From CARZYU01 sp964370085 (GTDB lineage: Bacteria > Bacillota_I > Bacilli_A > RF39 > UBA660): a DNA stretch of 18,228 nt. Positions within the stretch are counted from its first letter, which is position 1. Each line of letters opens with the position of its first letter. Below the pieces are notes generated by a model. It did no database searches. It saw only the letters and a program-made list of their open reading frames with translations, and was not told the DNA's origin. The DNA lies in the NCBI GenBank assembly GCA_964370085.1, contig CAYJHI010000023.1, forward strand, positions 1 through 18,228, in the 5' to 3' direction. Of this stretch, positions 1 through 7,300 are shown in pieces. A program made the position numbers and the translations under genes.

Positions 1-635
1 TATTTTGGTCTCTTGGCCACTTCTATGAATTTAGAAAATATCTTTTTACTTGTCTCTTCTTGGTTTATCATGTTTTCAGGGTGCCACTGTACTCCTATTT
101 GGAAGGGATGATTTGGATTTTCAATTGCTTCTATGACACCATCGGGACTAGTTGCAACTACTTGAAACATTCCCGAGTCCTTTACTTTGTATTGATGTCT
201 ACTGTTAACATTTATATTATCTTTATTAGTAATTTTGTTTAAATTACTATCCTTAGTTATATTTATTTGATGAACATATAATAATCCTGCCTGTTTGTGA
301 TTAAAGTTATCTAGTTTTATCAATCTTTCTTTTTCAGGATAACTCGCCATCATTTGCATACCTAGACATATTCCTAAAATAGGTAAATTTTTATCTAAGG
401 CGTATTTTAGAACATAAATATCAAAATCACTTACATTATCCCCTCCTGGAAATAAAAAAGCATCACAATTTTCTAGCCAACCATTTAATCTTTCTTTTTC
501 TTCTTCATAAAAAATATCTGTTTCTGATAATAATAAATAGTCACCTTTACTTTTAATAACCGCTTTTAAGATATCATCATATACTACTCGTTTTGTTTCT
601 TCTTTTCTTAGTACTATCCCAATAATAGGTTTCAT
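1..635 (-). CDS. Class I glutamine amidotransferase-like hydrolase (peptidase C26 / gamma-glutamyl-GABA hydrolase-like), 3' end at window edge
   Basis: My translation from the ATG at 633-635 gives 211 residues up to the left edge. The next codon begins TA, so the true stop may lie exactly at the edge, or the protein continues with Tyr. The class I amidotransferase signature is clear: an FPGGDN segment near residue 64, the nucleophile elbow GICLGMQ with Cys90, and GVQWHPE near residues 181-187, giving His185 and Glu187 as the rest of the triad. The C26 family (PuuD-like) hydrolyses gamma-glutamyl bonds in the cytoplasm, and the length fits a single-domain enzyme. The substrate cannot be read from sequence. 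A GAGGTG ribosome site lies at 640-645. The gene follows ddl on the same strand, but a terminator and a -10 box lie between them, so it is probably a separate unit. The family is secure; the PuuD function is not. Confidence 0.85.
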   Translation of the reverse strand, partial: MKPIIGIVLRKEETKRVVYDDILKAVIKSKGDYLLLSETDIFYEEEKERLNGWLENCDAFLFPGGDNVSDFDIYVLKYALDKNLPILGICLGMQMMASYPEKERLIKLDNFNHKQAGLLYVHQINITKDSNLNKITNKDNINVNSRHQYKVKDSGMFQVVATSPDGVIEAIENPNHPFQIGVQWHPENMINQEETSKKIFSKFIEVAKRPK

Positions 636-646
636 ATTTCACCTCT

Positions 647-657
647 ATTATATTATA
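647..657 (-). promoter_or_regulatory. Probable -10 region for the C26 amidotransferase gene
   Basis: Two overlapping TATAAT hexamers (647-652 and 652-657, minus strand) sit between the ddl terminator and the ATG at 635. No good -35 is visible; the upstream spacer would be the U-tract of the terminator. The 652-657 box predicts a leader of only about 10 bases. Assigned by eye. Confidence 0.4.
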
Positions 658-659
658 TG

Positions 660-689
660 AAAAAAATTAAGCATTTCTACTTAATTTTT
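660..689 (-). terminator. Intrinsic terminator of the murF-ddl unit, overlapping the end of ddl
   Basis: On the minus strand AAAAATTAAG (680-689) pairs with CTTAATTTTT (662-671) around an 8-base loop, and the U run continues to 660. The ascending arm is the last codons of ddl, and its TAG stop (677-679) sits in the loop. The stem is AT-rich, so its strength is uncertain. Confidence 0.6.
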
Positions 690-1903
690 CCTTTTAAACC
701 TTTTGCTCCTTTAAGACTGTTACTTTGATATCCTTTTAAGATATTAGTATTAAAGGAATGTGTTTTACTTATTCTTTTCTTATAATCCTTCACACCAATG
801 TTGATCATATCATCTAGTAACTCTGTATATTTTTTACCAGTAGGTTCCCATAGATAGAACGATAAACTTCCTGGAATAGAATTTATTTCATTAATATATA
901 CTTTGTTTTTCTTAGAGTCAATTAAGAAATCTATTCTTGCTACTCCTGAATTTTTTAATGATTTAAATGCCTTTTTGGCAATTGTTTCGATTTCTTCTTT
1001 TAATTTATCAGGCATATCTGCAGGAATTTTCCTAGTAGCTGAAGCCATTCCTTTAGACCATTTTCCTTCAGGAGCTTTTACTCCTAGTTTTCCTTTTACT
1101 TTACTACTTCCTACGTATTTATCTTCGTATGTTAGGAAATTATTTGATGATAGTACTTCTTCAATTAGACTTACATCTTGTGAATCGTAGTTACCTAAAA
1201 CACTAATATTTACTTCTTTTAGGTTTTCCACTACTTCTTCTACAACTATTTTACTATCATATCCAATTGCATCTTCGATTGCTTCTTTTAAATCTTTTTC
1301 TTCTTTAACAATATTAATTCCTACACTACTACCTAATGTGGCTGGTTTGACAATAACAGGATATTTTAATGTACTTACTTTTTTTATAATATCCGATTGT
1401 TCATTTTTGTATTCTGTATCATAAAACCATACATAGTTAGTAATAGGTAATTCTTCTGCTTTAAATATTTGTTTCATATACACTTTGTCTTGAGCGACTA
1501 CTGATGCATAAACATCACTTCCAACATAAGGAATTCCTATTGTTTGTAAATATCCTTGTAGTGTACCATCTTCTACATTAGTACCATGTACAATTGGAAA
1601 TGCCATATCTAACTCTTTAACAGCACTTTTAAACAGTCCTTTTTTAGCTTGTAAGATAAAGTTATCATCTTTACGATACAAAACAACATTCTTATTATAT
1701 CTTTCCAATAAATCGGTATCTTGGTATATCTCTATTTCTCTTAGAGATTCTCCTGTGAACCATTCACCTTTTTTATTGATATAGATGGGAATAATTTCAT
1801 ATTTTTCTTCATCCATCTTATTCATGGCTTGGATAGCTGATATAACACTTACTTCGTGTTCTACACTTTCACCACCAAAAATTACACCTAATTTAATTTT
1901 CAT
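677..1903 (-). CDS. ddl: D-alanine--D-alanine ligase, long variant with basic C-terminal tail
   Basis: ATP-grasp ligase that joins two D-Ala molecules in the cytoplasm to make the dipeptide MurF adds to the cell-wall precursor. Visible features, in order: GGESVEHEVS at 10-19 with Glu15 (first D-Ala site), HGTNVEDG at 106-113, the ATP-binding lysine segment VKPATLGSSVG at 185-195, ARIDF at 322-326, and NEINSIPGS at 338-346 (metal and substrate site). At 408 residues it is longer than usual Ddl proteins (roughly 300-370). The extra length is a divergent segment at about 265-290 and a basic tail after about residue 375 ending in a Gly/Lys-rich stretch. The start is supported by AGGAGA before the ATG. 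It begins 11 bases after the murF stop, whose TAG is part of this ribosome site. Whether the second substrate could differ from D-Ala (as in D-Ala-D-Lac ligases) cannot be decided here. Confidence 0.93.
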   Translation of the reverse strand: MKIKLGVIFGGESVEHEVSVISAIQAMNKMDEEKYEIIPIYINKKGEWFTGESLREIEIYQDTDLLERYNKNVVLYRKDDNFILQAKKGLFKSAVKELDMAFPIVHGTNVEDGTLQGYLQTIGIPYVGSDVYASVVAQDKVYMKQIFKAEELPITNYVWFYDTEYKNEQSDIIKKVSTLKYPVIVKPATLGSSVGINIVKEEKDLKEAIEDAIGYDSKIVVEEVVENLKEVNISVLGNYDSQDVSLIEEVLSSNNFLTYEDKYVGSSKVKGKLGVKAPEGKWSKGMASATRKIPADMPDKLKEEIETIAKKAFKSLKNSGVARIDFLIDSKKNKVYINEINSIPGSLSFYLWEPTGKKYTELLDDMINIGVKDYKKRISKTHSFNTNILKGYQSNSLKGAKGLKGKIK

Positions 1904-1914
1904 AATTTTCTCTC

Positions 1915-3519
1915 CTATTCATTATATGTATCAGGTAAATCATTTTCAAAAAGTGCATAGATATCATCTTTAGTTTTGATAGCCTGAATAAATTTATATG
2001 CTTCTTTAACATCATTATATATTATTACATTATCCATGTTATAGTTACCAATTCTTAGTCCATTATAAATTGGTTTAGTTCTTTTTTCTCCTATTAGGAC
2101 AACATAATCTGGTTTAGTTTCGGCAATTTGTTTTCCAAATTCTTGATTATAATGTTCTTCTTTCGGTCCTAATTCAATCATACCTGGTGTAACAATTACT
2201 TTAGTTCCTGGCATCATCGATAAAACATCAACTGCACCTTTGGCTCCTACTGGATTAGAGTTGTAGGCATCATCTATTTGATAAAAATTACCTAGTTTTT
2301 TTATTTCTAAACGGTGTTCTACTGGTTTAACTAAGGCAACTGCTTTAGTTAAGTCTTTTTTATCTATTCCCATTTCATTACCTAGGGCAATGGCTGCTAG
2401 AATATTAGAAACATTGTGATTACCTAATAATTTAGTTTCAAATTTATATGTTTTGTCATCTTCTTTAAAGTTAACTTCAAAGGTCGTTCCTTTATGAGAA
2501 CATTTAATATTACTTGCTCTTACATCAACATCTTCATTATTAATTCCAATAAAAACTTTTTTACAAGCTGATTTAACTTTATGATTTACTTGTTTTGGAT
2601 CATCTCCATTAAGAATCGCTACTCCATTAGCAGGTAATTGTTCTATTAACTCAAATTTACCATCTTCAATGTTCTTTTCGCTTCCGAAACTTTCTAAATG
2701 TGCTGTCCCAATAGTTGTAAGAATACCATATTGAGGTTTCATCATTTTAGCAAGTCTTTTAATTTCGCCTTTTTTGTAAGCTCCCATTTCTGCAATCAAT
2801 ACTTCATCAAATTTATCTAGATGATTATTAATAGTAATCATCATTCCATATTCAGTATTTAAGTTTCTTGGAGTTGGTCTTGTAATAAATTTTATATTTA
2901 AAATTTCACTTAAAATGTTTTTACTACTTGTTTTACCATAACTTCCAGTTATTCCAACAATCTTCAGATTACTCATTTTTTTCTTTTTTGACATTGCTTT
3001 AGAATAATAATATAGATAAACCAGTTTTTCTACTGGTGTGTTTATAATTTTGGCAACATAACTAACAATGAAGTTAAACTGTACTACTAATGGTAAATAA
3101 ATTAGTGATAAAATATTTAAAGTATTAGTATAATCTTCAAGTATTATAATTAAAACGAAGGGTACTAATTGAATAATACTAGATGTTACTATTAACCTTT
3201 TTACACGGGCCGTTACTACTAATGGTTTTTTATTTTGATCATTTTTTTGAAATGTTCTTTTATAATAGATTGTTACTAAGTATAAAAGAATCATTAATAT
3301 CATGATTAGTTCTGGTATTACGTTAGTTATATATAAGACAATTCCTAAAATGACTGCTAAACTGTCAAAATGAAACCATTCTTTTTTATTTTTAAATATC
3401 CACTTTAAATAACGTTGATTTTCGTTGTATAAATTTTGTTGCAACATATGTATAGATCTTTTACTTTTAACAATTATTGTTAAAAAAGCTATAAAAATCA
3501 AAATGTAGGTTATAAACAT
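1915..3519 (-). CDS. murF: UDP-N-acetylmuramoyl-tripeptide--D-alanyl-D-alanine ligase (MurF) with membrane-spanning N-terminus
   Basis: Mur ligase of 534 residues. The C-terminal two thirds are MurF-like: P-loop GITGSYGKTSS at 189-199, an NLNTEYG segment near 219-225, EMGA at 244-247, a TAHLESFGS block, then HRLE and DDAYNSNP at the start of the C-terminal domain. MurF uses ATP to attach D-Ala-D-Ala to the UDP-MurNAc-tripeptide. The first ~185 residues are not the normal soluble UDP-binding domain. They hold about five hydrophobic segments (about 2-17, 53-68, 70-86, 110-127, 135-156) separated by basic loops, ending in a Lys-rich linker. So the enzyme is probably anchored at the inner face of the membrane. 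The AGGAGG site includes the TAG stop of the upstream hydrolase, suggesting translational coupling, and ddl follows 11 bases downstream. MurF is favoured over other Mur ligases by the D-Ala-type motifs and the ddl neighbour. Confidence 0.88.
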   Translation of the reverse strand: MFITYILIFIAFLTIIVKSKRSIHMLQQNLYNENQRYLKWIFKNKKEWFHFDSLAVILGIVLYITNVIPELIMILMILLYLVTIYYKRTFQKNDQNKKPLVVTARVKRLIVTSSIIQLVPFVLIIILEDYTNTLNILSLIYLPLVVQFNFIVSYVAKIINTPVEKLVYLYYYSKAMSKKKKMSNLKIVGITGSYGKTSSKNILSEILNIKFITRPTPRNLNTEYGMMITINNHLDKFDEVLIAEMGAYKKGEIKRLAKMMKPQYGILTTIGTAHLESFGSEKNIEDGKFELIEQLPANGVAILNGDDPKQVNHKVKSACKKVFIGINNEDVDVRASNIKCSHKGTTFEVNFKEDDKTYKFETKLLGNHNVSNILAAIALGNEMGIDKKDLTKAVALVKPVEHRLEIKKLGNFYQIDDAYNSNPVGAKGAVDVLSMMPGTKVIVTPGMIELGPKEEHYNQEFGKQIAETKPDYVVLIGEKRTKPIYNGLRIGNYNMDNVIIYNDVKEAYKFIQAIKTKDDIYALFENDLPDTYNE

Positions 3520-3530
3520 TTTGTATCCTC

Positions 3531-4247
3531 CTATAAAAATTCATTTAATATATTAGTTACTTGATTGATATTTTCTAAGTAAGCGTAGTGTGTGAAACCA
3601 GGGAAAACAATAAGTCCTGAATCTGTTATTACTTCTTCTAATTTTTTAGCATCTTCTAGTGGTGCGGCATCATCCAAATCACCCCACATAATAATGGTAG
3701 GTACTTTTATTTTAGAAGCAGAAGCTACTAAATCTTGATTAACTGTATTTACTAATGTTTCTCTCATAATGGGAGTTGCACTTTTATAATCAGTTGAACC
3801 AATATATTTTTTCATTTTTTCGCCTAAACTATCAAGTACTTTTATTTTCTTTAAAGTCTTAAGCGTCTTGGTTTTTAAACTATCTTTTTTCTTACTTACC
3901 TGACAAGGACTTCCAAACAAGACTAATTTTTCGACATCATATTTAGAAGTATAATTAATTGCAACTCTTCCTCCAAAGGAGTGACCCATAATAATAGGTT
4001 TTTTAATTTTTAATGTTTTAATTAATTCTTTTAGATACTCAGTATAATCATTAATTGTCCATGGAACATTTGGCTCTTCTGTTTCACCGAAGCCTGGAAA
4101 ATCAATAATAGTTACTTTATATTTATCTTCAAATCTTCTACCTAATGGTTCCATCATTTGAATGTTTTGACCCCACCCATGTAGAAGAATAATATCTTTC
4201 CCTTTACCATATTGTATGTAATTAGTTTCAATTCCTTTAATTTTCAA
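3531..4247 (-). CDS. Alpha/beta-fold hydrolase, probable TTG start
   Basis: Soluble serine hydrolase of 238 residues counted from the TTG at 4245-4247. The fold is plain: oxyanion segment HGWG at 23-26, nucleophile elbow GHSFGG at 88-93 (Ser90), acid in WGDLDD (Asp192), and His220 in GFTHYAY near the end. The family includes esterases, lipases and C-C hydrolases; the substrate is not predictable. The reading frame stays open to another TTG at 4301, adding a Phe-rich 18-residue lead. That start is unlikely because a promoter -10 (4278-4283) lies inside the added segment and no ribosome site precedes it. A GAGTGGTG-like site lies just before 4247. First gene of the hydrolase-murF-ddl unit; its TAG stop overlaps the murF ribosome site. 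This implies, without proving, a link to envelope synthesis. Confidence 0.85.
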   Translation of the reverse strand: MKIKGIETNYIQYGKGKDIILLHGWGQNIQMMEPLGRRFEDKYKVTIIDFPGFGETEEPNVPWTINDYTEYLKELIKTLKIKKPIIMGHSFGGRVAINYTSKYDVEKLVLFGSPCQVSKKKDSLKTKTLKTLKKIKVLDSLGEKMKKYIGSTDYKSATPIMRETLVNTVNQDLVASASKIKVPTIIMWGDLDDAAPLEDAKKLEEVITDSGLIVFPGFTHYAYLENINQVTNILNEFL

Positions 4248-4277
4248 GTTAACACCACTCTTCTTTATATCAATATT

Positions 4278-4306
4278 ATTATAACATAAAAAGAAAAACA
4301 ACGAAT
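4278..4306 (-). promoter_or_regulatory. Extended -10 promoter of the hydrolase-murF-ddl unit
   Basis: Minus strand TGTTATAAT (4278-4286) is a perfect extended -10. With a 17-base spacer the -35 would be ATTCGT at 4301-4306, a poor match, so the TG element probably compensates. The predicted start near 4271 gives a leader of about 24 bases to the TTG at 4247. The -35 and spacer lie within the polC terminator hairpin. Confidence 0.6.
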
Positions 4307-4319
4307 TGTTTTCTTTTTT
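4288..4319 (-). terminator. Probable polC terminator with UUCG loop
   Basis: On the minus strand an A-rich arm with one G and one C (4306-4319) pairs, with a single bulged A, to TTGTTTTTCTTTTT (4288-4301) around a UUCG tetraloop (4302-4305). The descending arm itself supplies the U-tract. It lies 18 bases after the polC stop. The stem is mostly A-U, so efficiency is uncertain. Confidence 0.5.
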
Positions 4320-4336
4320 ATTTACAAAGTTTTACA

Positions 4337-7300
4337 TTAGAATAATGATAACTGATTAGAGTCAGGCATATCATCTAATATTTTCATTAGTTCCATTTTT
4401 TCGATTAAGGTTTTTGATACTTTACCACGGGTTTGTAATTCTTCTTTACTTAAGAAAGGTTTGTTTTCTCTTTCAGCAACGATTGTTTTAGCAACGTTCT
4501 CCCCTAAGCCATCTAGTGTTCTAAATGGTGGTAGTAAAGTATGTTCATCTAAAATAACAAAGTTTTTAGAATCACTTTTTGTTATATCAATATTGGCAAA
4601 TTTTATGCCTCTAGCACTAGCTTCTAGAGAAGCTTCTAAGGTTGATAAAATTGCATCTTCTTTGTTAGTTTTTTCATAACCTTTAGCTTGCAATTCTATT
4701 ATCTTTTCTTTAATAGCATCATATCCTTTTATCATTGTTTCAATATCAAAGTCACTTATTCTTACCGAGAAGTATGCAGTGTAGTAAAGAATTGGTTTAT
4801 ATACTTTGAACCAAGCGATTCTTAAGGCACTCATAACATAGGCACAAGCATGAGCTTTTGGGAACATGTACTTGATTCTACGGCATGATTCTATATACCA
4901 CTCTGGTATTTTATTATCTGTTAAGATTTGTGCGAACTCTTTCCAAGTAGCAGGTTCTTTAGTAGGTCTTCCTTTACGAACGAACTCCATTATTTTAAAG
5001 GATGTTTTAGCTTCTACACCCCAGTTCATCAAACTTACCATAATATCATCACGACATCCGATAACTTCTTTAAATTCTACTACTTTGTCTTTAATAAGTT
5101 CACTGGCATTTCCAGCCCATACATCGGTACCATGTGATAATCCTGATATTTTAACTAATTCTCCAAAGGTTTTAGGTTGTGTATCCACTAGCATTTGGAT
5201 AACGAATCTTGTCCCAAGCTCTGGTAATCCTAGAGTTCCAGTTGGGCAAAGTATTTGTTCTTCCGTTACTCCTAAGGCATCTGGTTGTCTTAATAAGCTC
5301 AGTACTTGTTCATCATCAAACGGCAGCGTTGTCACATCTATTCCTGATAAATCTTGTAACATTCTTAACATTGTTGGATCATCGTGTCCTAGTATATCAA
5401 GTTTTAACAAGTCTTGATCGATGGCATGGTAATCAAAGTGAGTTGTTCGCCATAATGAATTGGGGTCATCTGCTGGGAATTGATATGGTGTGAAATCATA
5501 GACATCCATGTAGCCAGGAACTACGACAATTCCTCCTGGATGTTGTCCAGTTGTTCTTTTAATTCCAGTACACCCGAGTGCTAATCTTTCTACTTCTGCT
5601 GTTCTAACATTTAAAATTCCTTTATCTTCAAAGAAACCTTTAACGAATCCAAAAGCTGTTTTTTCGGCAACTGTTCCAATTGTCCCGGCACGATAAACAT
5701 TATCTATTCCAAATAATTCTTTAGTATATTCATGAGCTTTCCATTGGTAATCTCCCGAGAAGTTAAGATCAATATCCGGTACTTTATCGGCATCAAATCC
5801 TAGGAAGGTTGCAAACGGCATATCTTGACCTTCTTTTCCTAATGCTTCGCCACATTTAGGACAAACCTTATTAGGTAGGTCGTAACCACTGGTATAATCT
5901 ACTCCATAAGGAGTTCCTTCTTGATTATCAAACTCACTATATTTACATTTACGACATAAGTAGTGAGCTGGAAGCGGATTAACTTCTGTAATTCCCATCA
6001 TAGTAGCAACAAATGACGATCCAACGGATCCTCTGGAACCTACTAGATATCCATCATCATTGGATTTTTTAACTAATTTTTGGGAAATCAAATAAATAAC
6101 GTCGAATCCTCCTTTAATAATCCCGTATAGTTCTTTTTCAATACGTTCTTTAACGATTTCAGGAAGTTCTTCTCCGTACATACTATGAGCTTTACCATAT
6201 ACTAAATCATTAACTTCTTGTTCTGAATTTTCAATTTTAGGTGAAAACGGAATTCCGTTAGTTTCAATAATAACTTCTAGTATATCTACTTGATCTGCTA
6301 TTTTATGAGGATTTTCAATTATTATTTCTCTTGCTAGTTCTTGAGGTAAAAAATTAAATCCTTCATACATTTCTTTGGTTGTATGTAAGTGATTAGATGG
6401 AATTTCAGCGTATCTGGCAAGAGGATGTCTTCCCCCACCAGGAACCTTTTGATTTACAATGATTTCACGGTATACTTTATCATCCGGATCTAAATGATGC
6501 GCATCTGATGTTGCAACTACTAATTTACCAGCTTCTTTAGAAACACGTACTATTTTTTCTAAATGTTGTTTCAACTCATCAGTGCTTCCAAAGTCGTTTG
6601 ATGCTAGTAAATGTTTATAACATTCAGGTGGTTGCACTTCTACATAGTCATAGAAAGAAATAATATTGGTTAATTCTTCCTCTGATTTTGATTTACCTTC
6701 TTGAAAAACTTCACTTTGATAACATCCACTTCCAATGAAAATACCTTCTCTTAATTTTTCTAATTCACTTCTTGGTATTCTAGGTGTCTTATAAATATAT
6801 TTGGTATTAGCATAACTAACTATTTTAAATAAGTTTTTTAAACCCACTTTATCTTTTACTAATAAATTAACATGATAAGTACGTCCATATTTGTGAATCT
6901 CATCTTTAGAAACTAATTTATCTAAATCGGATATTTTTTCAATATTTCTTGTTTCTAATTTTTTCATCATTTTATGAAAGATTAAAGCTGTTGCTTCTGA
7001 GTCATAATCGGCACGGTGATGTGCATCTTCATCAAATGGTATTTCATATCTTTTAACCAATGCTGACAATGAGTGTCTGGCAAAGTTATTATCTAGGGTT
7101 CTTGATAATTCTAATGTATCGATAACAGTGTTTTTAAACTCACCAAAGTTATATTTTTTATAAGCCATTTCCATAAAAGATACATCGAACTTAGCATTAT
7201 GTGCTACCATAGGTAGGTCGCCTATCCAATCTATGAATCTTCTCATGGCGTTTTCTTCGTTATCTTTATCTACTAACATGGCATCTGTTATATGTGTTAT

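Noticed and set aside
4866..5417. 183-codon plus-strand open frame inside polC
   Set aside because: Antisense to a highly conserved polymerase region; its composition mirrors polC codons and no promoter or ribosome site was seen.
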